From contig JAUMIR010000002.1 in the NCBI GenBank assembly GCA_030847615.1, positions 286,420,028 through 286,484,027 of the forward strand: a stretch of DNA of 64,000 bases, read 5' to 3'. Of this stretch, positions 20,285-30,378 are shown in pieces. A model generated the notes under the pieces. That model had not been told where the DNA came from, did no database searches, and saw only the letters and a program-made list of their open reading frames with translations. Made by a program: the position numbers and the translations under genes. This DNA is from Gambelia wislizenii. Its lineage: Eukaryota; Chordata; Lepidosauria; Squamata; Crotaphytidae. Positions within the stretch are counted from its first letter, which is position 1. The number at the start of each line of letters is the position of its first letter.

Positions 20285-20775
20285 AAAGGCAGAAGGGGGA
20301 GAAGACCCCCTTCCACCACCGTTAACACCCCGGACCTGTTCACCCGAATGGGTCAGGAGCCACCGGGAGGAAGCCACTACGCGGCCCCTCCAGGAGGAGG
20401 TGGCGCAGAACGCCCCCCGGGACGGGGAGCCATCCGCCGCATGGCAGAAGGGGGAGAAGGGCCCCGCCTTGGTTGACGACGTTGGATCCCCAGTTCTGCT
20501 CACCCAGACGGGTGAGAAGCTACCGGGAGGAAGCCACCACGCGGCCCCTCCAGGAGGCGGCGGCACGTAACGCCCCCGGGGACGGGGAGCCATCCACCGT
20601 GTGGCAGAAGGGGGAGGAGACCCCCTCCTTGGCAACCAACATTAGCTTCCTGGTCTGCTCAGCCGGACGGGTGGGGAGACCCCAGGAGGAAGCTACCACA
20701 CGGCCCCTCCAGGAGGAGGCGGTGCGGAACGCCTCCGGGAACGGGGAGCCATCTGCCGCATTGGGGCCACCAGGC
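20285..20775. repeat. GC-rich tandem repeat, ~160-bp unit, three copies
   Basis: GGCAGAAGGGGGA recurs near 20287, 20443 and 20604. GCGGCCCCTCCAGGAGG-like blocks recur near 20380, 20541 and 20700, followed each time by GACGGGGAGCCATCC or close variants. Composition is far more GC-rich than the flanks. Open frames exist in several frames without a recognisable domain. It lies 1.3 kb upstream of the DIRS relic and may be part of that element's 5' or gag region. Confidence 0.75.
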
Positions 20776-21840
20776 GACCCCCCCCTTCAGCACTGAAGGG
20801 GCCAGTTTTCGACTGCCGCCAGTTTTCGACTGAGTGAGTTGGCTCGGGGCCCCGGGAACTGGGCAAGGAGGGCTGGAGCACCGCCGGCTTTGCTGGCCTG
20901 GCTTCATTACGTCTGGCCAAGGAGGCGGTGGATACCTGGTAGTTTGGCCCAGCAGAGCCTCATGGGGCTCCTTGGCTTATCACGACGGAGGTGCCCCCAA
21001 TTGAGAAGGGCCGATCCGTCCACCCCCCTCCAGCGGTTCCCCCCCCCCAACAACTCCCAGACCTCTACCTGGTACTGCGTGAGTAAGAACCCCGCTGGTC
21101 TGAAGCGACCAGCCTCGGTCCCCAGGGGCCACGTGGAAGCCTCAAAGGGGGCCGAATCGGCAGACTCTTGCTGGAGGAGGGCTCTGGGAGGGCGGTTGCT
21201 GCAGAGGAAAGCACCAGCCAGAGTGGGCAGTTAGCGGCAACGGCCGATGGGACCGCGATACATGCCAGGAATGGCCGGGTTGGCAGTGAGGGAACAGGAG
21301 GCCTCAGCCAGTCAGGTTCCTGTGCGATTGCTGCAGGGGCAGGAGGGGGCTGAGACTCTACCTGGTCCCAGCAACACCAGTGAAGCACGTGCAAGCCCAG
21401 CGGCAGGGTCCGGCAGGCCCCTGAACATTTAGAAAGTTTGGTCATGAGACATCAAGAAGCTGAGTGTTCCCCCATCGGAATGCGTGTGGGGATTAAACAC
21501 ACAGCGGGGGATTCTTTAGAAAGAGGAAGTCCTGGTCTCCGAGCACCCCTCGGGATTGGAGGGGGACAGAGGCAAGGGACCGCCCCGGGAAGAGGGGGAA
21601 TTTTCCAGCCTTGGGTCTTAAGTACTTATAGCCCAACATCACAGGTGAACCCCCTCCCCCCGGGGAACCTTGTTTCTGGTCCCTTCGCCACAGCCAGTAA
21701 CACTGAAGGGGCAAAGGACAGCTAGATTGTGCAGGAAAACTGCACTCTCTACTTACAAAGGGGATGGACAAGTGGCAGGTGCTGCTCATTGATGCTCCTG
21801 GCTCAGCTTAGGAGCGTTTTTAATGCTTTTTTGCCATGAT
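20776..21840. other. GC-rich sequence of unknown origin
   Basis: Open frames on both strands (up to 131 codons) are Pro/Ala/Gly/Arg-rich with no recognised domain. It may belong to the DIRS-related relic that follows; this is not shown. Confidence 0.35.
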
Positions 21841-21950
21841 ATGTCCATACCAATACCACCCTGAACACACCCAATCTTGGAAGCTATGCAGGGTCGGGCC
21901 TGGTGGGTACTTGGATGGGAGACCGCCTGGGAATACCGGGTGCTGTAGGC
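21841..21950 (+). pseudogene. 5S rRNA pseudogene
   Basis: The sequence tracks vertebrate 5S rRNA: ATACCACCCTGAACAC, then TGGAAGCTATGCAGGGTCGG, GGGTACTTGGATGGGAGACC, and GCCTGGGAATACCGGGTGCT ending GTAGGC. The internal control region is largely kept. About a dozen bases are missing between the 5' part and GGAAGC, and the first bases differ. The last 15 bases (ACCGGGTGCTGTAGG) are duplicated just after. Retained 3' identity is much higher than in the 5S-headed SINEs of this window. The deletion argues against a functional rRNA gene. Confidence 0.8.
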
Positions 21951-22079
21951 ACCGGGTGCTGTAGGAAGAGACCAACCAGAGGATTGTTTTTTTCTAGGAA
22001 TGGGAATTCAAGCCCGACTGGAGTCCCCTCTATTTCCCCATCATACCTGTGACAATGAGTCAACGGCTACACGGAGGGC

Positions 22080-22803
22080 TTGAGCGCCCATTTGGCGGGC
22101 CACAGATGCCATGGCGGATGTTCCCTATGTATCCCAAGTCTCAGCAATGACTATTTCCATCCCGGTGGGAGGAAGGCTGCAGGCCTTCGGGGGAGCCTGG
22201 GAAAACTCGACCTCGGACAGGTGGGTCCTGCAATCCATTCGTCAAGGCTACGGGACGGAGTATCTCTCAACTCCCCCCACAGTGGTTCCTCCAGACCCCT
22301 TACCACAAGACGAGCAATCCCTGATGACAGACCAATCAGCTACTCTTACGGATGGGAGTTATAGAGGAGCTCCAAAGGTCACAACAGGGCAGGGGCTATT
22401 TCTCCACCCTGTCCTTGGTACCAAAGAAGAACAGTACATAGAGAGCGGTCCTGAATCTAATAGGGATGAACAGGTTCATCAAGAAAAGGAAGTGCAGGAT
22501 GGAAACTCTGAAGCACATCCTGGAAGCCATGAGACCATGGGTTTATCTGTCTTCTCTGGTCCTACAGGACGCATACCTTCACATCCCACGTCAGCAGGAC
22601 CACCGTTGATTTTTATACGCTTCTGTTACAACAGACACTTCCAGTACAGGGCTCTCCCCCTTTGGCCTAGCCTTGGTGTCCAGGGTCTTCATGAAGATCC
22701 TGGTTACGTTAGTGGTCTCCTGGCGATGCTCAGGGATACAGCGCTATCCCTACTTGGATGATCTCCTGATCCGCTCCCAGTCCAGACAGAGAGCGGAACG
22801 GGA
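22080..22803 (+). pseudogene. Decayed DIRS-type reverse transcriptase
   Basis: A frame at 22111-22761 gives VGGRLQAFGGAWENSTSDRW. This aligns by eye with the VGGRLSLFLGPWLNSTTDRW segment of the intact DIRS element on the other strand at 51.5-57.9 kb. Further on, with frame changes, the sequence keeps FQYRALP and a PYLDDLLIRSQSRQ-like catalytic YLDD block (about 22750-22790). It then stops abruptly at 22803, where a LINE 3' fragment begins. It is a distinct, older lineage from the intact copy. Confidence 0.75.
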
Positions 22804-23196
22804 CCTTGCGTTCACTCTACGGTGAACTCGCCACGGGTCAGAGTAAGAGGGGCGCTCCAAAAAAGCGATACAAAGACTCCCTGAAACAACATCTCAGGCT
22901 CAGCCAAACTGATCACCAACAGTGGCCCGCCCTGGCCTCACATCGGGAGGCATGGAGACGCACTATCCACAATGCTGCAGCCTTATTTGAGAACTCATGA
23001 CGAACAAATCTTGAAGAGAAACGACAACACAGAAAGAATCACAACCCAAAAACATCACCCAAGGAGACCTTCTGCTGTGCTTTTTGCAACCGGATTTGTC
23101 TATCTCGGATTGGCCTTTTTAGTCATCAGCGCTCTTGCAGAAAGCGCGGGATGAGTCCTTCCTGAATCTTCGTTTGCGAAGAAAGCCAGAGAGAGA
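22804..23196 (+). mobile_element. LINE 3' fragment (zinc-finger module, GA tail)
   Basis: It encodes LYGELATGQSKRGAPKKRYK, then DSLKQHLRLSQTDHQQWPAL and REAWRRTIHNAAALFENS. A decayed finger region and a CAGAGAGAGAGAG tail follow. It is the plus-strand counterpart of the element at 9940-10592, 5'-truncated at the point where it joins the DIRS relic. Confidence 0.8.
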
Positions 23197-24400
23197 GAGA
23201 GTCTTGTTAATAAATCCCCTACAAACACTGTAATACAAACACACTGCCAGGGCCCAGGACTGTTTATATGTGGCTATAATGCTGCTGGAATGCAGAAGAA
23301 TAAAAAGAAACACAGGATGTGATATTAGGTACTGAGCACAGCTTTCATATACATAACACTTAAAGAGAAAATATACATCCCTTTCTGTGGCAGCTGTAAC
23401 TCATCACATATCATGCTAGACACCTTCAAATCTTAACAGAATTTAATTGTTGTCCAAGTTGTAGTGTTGAAATTCCAAATAAGGAGTTCACAAGGAGAAA
23501 AGGAGGGCCAGATAGAACTCACAGAAAATAGTGGCAGATTCCTTAAATTTGATCAAACATGACAGAGTAATTTTGATGGTCCTCAAAGTTGCAGTGTCGA
23601 CTTTGAATTTAAAAAGATGAAATTTCCAAACAGGGGGTTTCTTAAAAGCAAAAACAGAAGCCATCTTAATTCATCAGAAATTAGTTTTTAAAGAGTGGGC
23701 TCTCTGGGGCACTTCTAAGAATCCTGAAACAGGAAAAAAAGACACGGAAAACAGGAGCGGACAGAAGCACCACTGCTAAGATTCCTTGAGTCAGCAAAAA
23801 GGGTAGGAAAACGGGATACAGTTCTTTGAGGTGATGCTGGTAAGATTCCTGATCTAAAAAGGCAGAGAGAGGTCATGAAAACAGGAAGCCCTATGGATCT
23901 CTTTGGGGAGTATTCAGTACAGACCAGGACAGTGCCAAGTAAAATTCAGCTAGAAAGCAGGAGAAGGCTTTCTGGGGCACTGCTGTTAAGATTCATGAAG
24001 TAGGGAGAAAAAAAGGCAGGCAACCAGGGTCCTTTTTGGATTTTAGATTCAGATCCAAGCAACACCAGGTATGCTTCTGCTAATTAAAAAATAAATAAAA
24101 ATCTCACAGTTGCAATGCACAGTGTACGTCATACCTGCTGCTTTCTTAGGAGTAAGAGAGCAAGAAGGTGGCCTGAAGAAGATCATGAATTGTTACTGAG
24201 ATAGTCTTCAAGGTCCTTGTTTCTCTCCATGAACTCAGAAACAGAATAAATAACAAAAAATGGTTTTTCTTTCAATGGGTAATAAAAGTAAGCAAAACAC
24301 AAGAAAATGCAAATCTACACAATTTGTATAATTTATGAAGATCATAGAAACCTATTATTTTCTTGGGCAGATTGCAATGTTTTGGTAGCACAGAATATTG
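23197..24400. other. Unassigned sequence with a degenerate tandem repeat
   Basis: Between about 23715 and 24010 the motif AAGATTCCTGA and variants recurs near 23717, 23779, 23843 and 23988, with GGCA and AAACAGGA blocks between. This suggests an eroded ~65-bp minisatellite. The rest was not recognised. Confidence 0.4.
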
Positions 24401-24990
24401 TCTATACTCATGGCTGGTTTGGGGGCCAAAAATATGGAATTTGTTATGATTCATGGATAAGTCAAGGGTAAAACAGAATCTTTCGCCCCATTGGCAAGGA
24501 AGTACCCTAGATCCTTAAGGGAGCCTTTGGTCTTCATAGGTCTATGGAGGAGACCATGTGAATTGGTCCAGCCGTGCTGCAGTGGGAGATCAACTACCAT
24601 CAAGGTAAACTTCACAAGGAAATGATCTGCATATGACATACCGTCCAACAGTTCACAGATGAAAACCAGGACACTTGTGGCCACGCACACTCAAAGTGTG
24701 GTCAAGATGGCAAAAAGTATTAATGAGGAAGAACAAACAAGCTAGGAAAGGCAACAGTTTACTTTTGCCTGAGCCTACTGGGAAGGGCCCCCTCTCCTCT
24801 TCCCCCTTCTTGAGCTAATTGAGTGCAAACTACTTTTGCACTTCGAACTCAGTTTGTAGCAACTGGAATAAGCTGAGAACAAATGGGGAAAGCAGGAGGA
24901 GAAGAGGGAAACTGGGGCATTTTAAAAGCAGCTGAAAAGTGGGGTGACAGAGAACTAATCAGGCCTGTCCCTGCCAAATTGGGACACTTA
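24401..24990. repeat. Unclassified repeat shared with 40.9 kb
   Basis: GGATAAGTCAAGGGTAAAAC with TTGGGGGCCAAAAATATGGAATTTG resembles AATAAGTCAAGGGTAGATTT with TTGGGGCCCAAAATAAAGGA at 40951-40985. The shared order suggests one repeat family of unknown class. Confidence 0.4.
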
Positions 24991-26390
24991 GAATCATAGA
25001 TTGGAAGAGACCTCAAGGGCCACCCAGTCCAACCCCCTGCCATGCAGGAGTATATACACAATCAAAGCATTCCCGACAGATGGCCATCCAGCCTCTGTTT
25101 AAAAACCTCCAAAGAAGGAGACTCCACCACACTACGAGGCAATGTATTCCACTTCCAAACAGCTCTTACTGTCAGGAAGTTCTTCCTAATGTTTAGGTGA
25201 AATCTAAAAATCTAAATTGCTCCATGTCCTAGTCTCTGGAGCAGCAGAAAACAAGCTTGCCCCATCTTCGGTATGGCATCCTTTCAAACATTTAAACATG
25301 GCTGTCGTGTCCCCTCTCAACCTTCTCTTCTCCAGACTAAAGATGCCCAGCTCCCTAAGCTGCTCCTCATAGGGCATGGCTTCCAGACCTCCCACCATCC
25401 TGGCTGCCCTCCTCAGGACACGTTCCAGCTTCTCAATATCCTTCCTGAATTGTGGTGCCCAGAACTGGACACAGTATTCCAGGTGAGGTCTGACCAAAGC
25501 AGAATAGATTTTCCTTGTTTTTTTTCCCAGACTGTGAGGCCATGTTCTGGAAGAGTTTCTTCCTGGCAGTTCACCTGCATCTGTGGCTGGCATCTTCAGA
25601 GAATGATTGGGTAGGAGTGTGTATGGGGTTTATATACTCTGAACCCCCGTTGGGGAGGTTATGTAAATTTGTGTATTTGAATATACAGTATTTGAATGGG
25701 TAGTTCCTGGGGGAAGATATGCAAATACACAAATTTACATAACCTCTCTAACAAGGGCTCACAGTATATAAACTCCACACACACTCCTACCCAACCATTC
25801 TCTGAAGATGCAAGCCACAGATGCAGGTGAAACGTCAAACAGCAACTCTTCCAGAACACGGCCTCACAACCTGGAAAAAACCCAAGCAAAATCTATGGAT
25901 GCCAGCCGTGAAAGCTTTCGACTTCACACAAAGCAGAATAGAGTGGCACTATTACTTCCCTTGATCTAGACACTATATTCCTATTAATGAAGCCTAGAAT
26001 CACATTGGCTTTTTTAGCTGCCGCATCACAATGCTGACTCATGTTCAGCTTGTGGTCCACTAAGACTCCTAGATCCCTTTCGCATGTACTGCCATCAAGC
26101 CAGGTGTCACCCATCCTATATCTGTGCATTTCATTTTAACTGCCCAAGTGTTGTAGCCTATATTTCTCCCTGCTGAAATTCATTTTGTTAGTTTTGGCCC
26201 AGCTTTCCAATCTGTTCAGGTCATTTTGTATTCTGATCCTGTCCTCTGGGGTATTAGCTACCCCTCCTAATTTGGTGTCATCTGCAAACTTGATAAGTAT
26301 GCACTCTATTCCCTCATCCAAGTCACTGATAAAGATGTTGAATTGGACTGGCCCCAGGACAGAACCCTTTGGCACCCCACAGGTACTTGG
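24991..26390 (-). mobile_element. CR1-type LINE fragment, minus strand, interrupted
   Basis: The 3' end on the minus strand has the CR1-type sequence GGTTGGACTGGGTGGCCC and then ATCTATGATTCTAA. Moving upstream on that strand, frames encode [40 protein letters not shown], and the RT catalytic block IKFADDTKLGGVANTPEDR, with KGSVLGPVQFNIFISDLDEG. The coding sequence is broken into several frames. The Penelope-like insert at 25509-25928 splits it. It ends near 26390, inside the RT domain, so it is 5'-truncated and inactive. Confidence 0.88.
25509..25928 (+). mobile_element. Penelope-like (PLE) insertion with 14-bp target duplication and head-to-head arms
   Basis: CAAAGCAGAATAGA at 25495-25508 recurs at 25929-25942 and flanks a 420-bp insert in CR1. 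The arms are inverted copies: GCATCTGTGGCTGGCATCTT on the left against the CAAGCCACAGATGCAGG side on the right. Both run inward to a TATGTAAATTTGTGTATTTG centre. The right arm carries CTGAAGA (25802-25808), then GAAAC (25829-25833) and GTC (25834-25836). This spacing resembles a hammerhead ribozyme core (CUGANGA ... GAAA ... NUH). The 3' block GCCAGCCGTGAAAGCTTTCG is shared with 2432-2608. Penelope-like elements are known for inverted repeats and hammerhead motifs. The family call is inference. Confidence 0.55.
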
Positions 26391-26937
26391 GAGGGTATAA
26401 CATGGTAATACTTTGGAGGGTATGCCATGATAATGGTGTTAAAGGGACATATCCACCCCTAACACTGATCATCTTCTTTTTGCCCAAGAGCAAAATCAAG
26501 ATCCCAGGGATGACTTGATTGGCATAATTTTTCCCCTCTCTCAGTCGGTCAGTTGTTCATGGTGCTTCTAAGACTGTGGGCAGACACATAAGATACCTCG
26601 ACACACACCCTTGGTGGCCTGATCTGGGCCAAGCACTCTGGACGTTGCCCTAGAGCCCACTTTTGCAACCCTCCAGAGTGATCATCCCAGATTGGGCCTC
26701 CAGCGGAAGGGGGTTGAGAGAGCAGATTGTCAAAAAGCAAATCAGCAAACTCCTCCCAGTTTGAGGAGCACAGAGATAGGCTTTAGGGCTTTTTCAGCAA
26801 CCTCAGTTTCCTCCCTCCTTCTTCCACATGCTGGGCAGGCCGGCCTTGATCAGCATTGACCTGCCTACAGCTATGTAGAGGTATAACATAATCTACATCT
26901 ATGTTAATCATTAACAGTATAGGTAATCTATATGGAT
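26391..26937. other. Unclassified repeat-like sequence
   Basis: AGCAACCTCAGTTTCCTCCC and TCCTCCCAGTTTGAGGAGCA resemble pieces near 41135 and 41360, in a different order. A shared but rearranged repeat is possible. No gene was seen. Confidence 0.35.
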
Positions 26938-27215
26938 ATGCTGCTCCAGAGACTAGAACACCGAACAATGGATGCAAGCTCCAGGAACAGAGATTCCACC
27001 TCAACATTAGGAGGAACTTTTTGACAGTAAGAGCTGTTCGGCAGTGGAACACACTCCCTCGGAGTGTGGTAGGGTCTCCTTCCTTGGAGGGCTTTAAACA
27101 GAGGCTGGATGGCCATCTGTCAGGGATGCTTTGATCGTGATTTCCTTTGTGGCAGGGGGTTGGACTGGATGGCCCTTGTGGTCTCTTCCAACTCTACAAT
27201 TCTATGATTCTTTGA
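26938..27215 (+). mobile_element. CR1-type LINE 3' fragment
   Basis: It encodes a piece ending NIRRNFLTVRAVRQWNTLPR, then the CR1-type 3' UTR GGGGGTTGGACTGGATGGCC and an ATTCTATGATTCT end. It is heavily 5'-truncated. Confidence 0.88.
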
Positions 27216-27954
27216 ATCCATGGTGTACAAATGGAAGGAGTCCTCTCTCGCAACCATAAATTATCATGTATTTTTTTTTGTATAGTTTGCTTGCTTTACT
27301 TCCACTGGTGGGCTCTGTCCCCAACAACACAGCCTGGGATGCAGTGATTACATTTCTGAATAGTTTGCTACAACCTTATTAGTTTCTCTAAGGGCTCTCC
27401 TCTCCTCTGCCCTCCCCATTACAATATCCAGTCTGCCACATGCCCCAAATAATCAGTGCCAAGCATTATATAAACTCAGCCTAAAAGGGGTGGGGGAACC
27501 TCCTCTTCCAGCCCAGCCAAATTAAGCCCCAGTGGAGTCCCTCTGGAATTAGTCATGCTTTACAGATCAAAGTCAGGAAAGGTTGCACTGCCAGAGCAAA
27601 CTCCTGCCTCCTCTTCCTCTCAAAGCAAAAAGGGGGGAAATGGGGAGGGAGCATTCAAAATCCTTTAGCTTTACTCACTGCTGGCTAGACCTCTTTCAAC
27701 CAGTACATGTTTGGATAGAGCATTCTTTCTGAGCCAGGTCACACGCTATCAGAAACCCTCCCCTTGGATGCAAGCCGTTTCAGAAAAATAAGAGATAATA
27801 ATTTAGAAGTACTTTATTCCCAGAAAAGATTTCTTTTTAAACAACACAGAGGGATTGAATGAAATTAAACATTATTTTCTCAGTACCAAGAATACATGAT
27901 TTTACAGCTTTTATTTGTAGAACTATAAAAAAAAAACACACACCTCTAAATACC
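27216..27954. other. Unassigned sequence
   Basis: No gene or repeat family was recognised. Confidence 0.4.
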
Positions 27955-28401
27955 ATAAAGGCACCAGATCCCATTTGAGCTTGGAAGCTAAGCAGGGTCA
28001 GCTCTCGTTAGTCCTTGGATGGGAGACTGCCAACAAATACCAGGTGCTATATGCAAAGATGTGTTTTGTATATTTCAGAGGAAGAAATGGGCAAAACCAC
28101 CTCGGAGTATTTGTTGCTTTTGAACACCCTATGAAATTCATGGGGGTCTTCATAAATCAACAGGTGACTTGAAGGAACATACAGTCAGCCCTCCGTATTC
28201 ACAGATTCTGCATCCACAGATTCAACCAACCACGGTTTGAAAATATTCCCCCCAAAAAGTAAATCTTGATTTTACAGTTTTATATAAGGGGCGCCGTTTT
28301 AGTACACCATTGTATATAATGGGACTTCAGCATCTGCAGATTTTGGTGTGTGTGGGGGAGTCCTGGAACCAAATCCCAGCAGATACCAAAGGCCCACTGT
28401 A

Positions 28402-28430
<29 letters not shown>
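27955..28430 (+). repeat. 5S-rRNA-derived SINE, split by a Tigger-like MITE
   Basis: The head has GCTTGGAAGCTAAGCAGGGT and CCTTGGATGGGAGACTGCC, from 5S rRNA. The tail reads CAACAGGTGACTTGAAGGAAC. The SINE runs to 28191, is broken by the TA-flanked element at 28192-28399, and its (CA)n tail resumes at 28402-28430. Confidence 0.8.
28192..28399. mobile_element. Tigger-like MITE inside a SINE tail
   Basis: Flanked by TA on both sides (28190-28191, 28400-28401). The left end is CAGTCAGCCCTCCGTATTCA, followed by ATCCACAGATTCAACCAACC. The interior has a TTTATATAAGGGGCGCC block, and the right end is GATACCAAAGGCCCACTG. The left end closely resembles Tigger/MER2-type ends known from mammals. Confidence 0.85.
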
Positions 28431-28433
<3 letters not shown>

Positions 28434-29400
28434 TTTTTAACTACTATGAGTGTAAGAAATTGTTTATTTATAAGAGTTTTAATTTTAACTACTGATTTCC
28501 AGCAGTTTTTACCCCATAGACTTTGCTGAGCTTAGACTTTGCTCTCTGACATTTCTGTCTATGGTATGGTGTTTTTTTTTTTTTTTTTTTTTTTACAAAA
28601 CTGTTTTGTTTTGTTAGGCCACCCTCTCCTGACAATATTTTATTTTACACCTAGCAACATCTTTGGCAACAGTTTTAGAATGAGTTGAGAAAGGCTTATA
28701 TCTGAGCTGGTAGGGGCACTGAGTCATGATACCTCCAGAACTAATGTCTGTATTTAAACTGAAGAATATTGAATTATGGAACATCCTCCTACAAGGAAAT
28801 CATTGTGGCAAAGGAAACAGCAACTTCTAAAGAAAGATTGACTATCTACATAAAATTATACAGCAATTTCAGATAATGTCAGAAAATAGAGTACTGAGAC
28901 ACTTAAAGCCAGCAATTGAGCAAGTCTATCAGAAATTTTCAATTTTCAGCTGCTTCTGTTCTGTTGGAATTTCCATATAGAGAAAAGAAGATAGAAATGA
29001 TTCTTGGAAAAGATAATATCACTGAAAACAGTCAAATTTACAAATGGTATGGAAAACCTACATGATCAGGAAGCTCTTTCTAGTGCCCTTTTATGAAACA
29101 AAGATGTGTTTTGCATATTCATATGCCACACACACACACACATGCATTCATTCAACCTCTTGTTCCTATGGCTAGATTACAGATAGCCTTCCAATGGATT
29201 AACATGGTGGCACTATGGAAGCAATATGTCAAGCCTCTCTGGCACACAACTGAAAATCACAATGTAAATCCTAGTGCTAATATTTGATACATATGTGAAG
29301 GATACACATAAACCAGCAGGTACCAAGAAAGAAATACTTGCAGATAAGGAAGTGCAAGCCAGCAAGTTACCTAAATACCGGAACATTCCTGTTACTGTTA
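28431..29400. other. Unassigned sequence with a long T run
   Basis: About 26 consecutive T residues lie near 28568-28595. A (CA)n stretch lies near 29130-29145. No gene was recognised. Confidence 0.4.
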
Positions 29401-29402
29401 TA

Positions 29403-30376
29403 CAGTCATCCCTTCACATTCGCGAGGGTTGGGGCAGACAACCCCCGTGAATGTGAAAAAAACATGAATAAGAAATGAGCCTGCGGGCGAGCAGTTTTCC
29501 ACCCCAGTCCCTTCCCAAGACAGTGATGAGCTTCCTGAGAAGCCCATCGCTGCCTTGAGAAGGGAGTGGGGTGTAACGCGAGCGTGCCAGCTGCTTCCCA
29601 CCTACCCTTCCCAAGGCAGCAATGGGCTTCCTGAGAAGCCCCTCACTGCCTTGGGAAGGGAGTGGGTTGAAGTGGGAGGGCGCCAGCTGCCTCCCACCCC
29701 ACCTTCCCAGGGCAGCGTTGGGCTTCCTGAGAAGCCCCTTGCTGCCTTGAGAATGGAGTGGGGTGTAGTGCGAACGTGCCAGCTGCTTCCCACCCACCCC
29801 TTCCCAAGGCAGTGACGGGCTTCCTGAGAAGCCTCTCGCTGCCTTGGGAAGGGAGTGGGGTGGAGAGTGAGCATGCCAGCTGGTTCCCAGCCCCCCCTTC
29901 CCAGGGCAGCGACGGGCTTCGTGAGAAGCCCCTTGCTGCCTTGGGAAGGAAGTGGCGTGGAGAGCGAGTGCGCCAGCTAGTTCCCAGCCCCCCTTCCCAG
30001 GGCAGCGATGGGCTTCGTGAGAAGCCCCTTGCTGCCTTGGGAAGGGAGTGGGGTGGAGAGCGAGCGCGCCAGCTGCTTCGCACCCCGCCTTCCCAAGGCA
30101 GCGGGGTGTAGCACGAGCACGCCAGCTGCTTCCCACCCGCCTTCCCAAGGCAGAAACGGGCTTTCTGAGAAGTCCCTCGCTGCCTTGGGAAGGTCATGGG
30201 GTGGAGAGTGAGCACGCCAGCTGCTTCCCACCCCGCCTTCCCAGGGCAGCGACGAGCTATGCCCTTCACTGCCTTAGGAAGGGATGGGGTGTTGAGCAGC
30301 GGCAGGAGGGGCAGGCAGCTTTCCACGAATAATCAAAACCATGAATGTGAAAGTCGCGAATGTGGAGGGGCAACTG
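29403..30376. mobile_element. Tigger-like MITE expanded by an internal minisatellite
   Basis: TA dinucleotides (29401-29402, 30377-30378) flank ends CAGTCATCCCTTCACATTCG and GCGAATGTGGAGGGGCAACTG. Subterminal blocks CCCCCGTGAATGTGAAAA and CCATGAATGTGAAAGTCG pair in inverse. At 974 bp it is about four times the length of its relatives in this window. The excess is the ~96-bp tandem array. Confidence 0.82.
29500..30300. repeat. Minisatellite, 96-97-bp unit, about eight copies
   Basis: GGGCTTCCTGAGAAGCCC and variants start near 29528, 29624, 29720, 29817, 29914, 30010, 30158 and 30253. Spacing is 95-97 bp except for one ~148-bp interval that holds an extra partial unit. Each unit has CTTCCCAAGGCAGCGA, CGCTGCCTTGGGAAGGGAGT and GCGCCAGCTGCTTCCCA. 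CTTCCCAAGGCAG and CTGCCTTGGGAAG are inverted within each unit, so each can fold. Open frames up to 244 codons on the minus strand exist in more than one frame and are repeat artefacts. Confidence 0.9.
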
Positions 30377-30378
30377 TA

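Noticed and set aside
20210..21730. Open frames of 95-141 codons on both strands as possible GC-rich host genes
   Set aside because: They overlap each other, are low-complexity, and follow a tandem repeat. No domain or splice structure was recognised.
21841..21950. Functional 5S rRNA gene
   Set aside because: An internal deletion and altered 5' end disrupt the expected 5S structure.
29414..30326. Long open frames (244 and 227 codons, minus strand; 117 codons, plus strand)
   Set aside because: They lie in a 96-bp minisatellite whose unit length is a multiple of three, so several frames stay open together. No domain is present.
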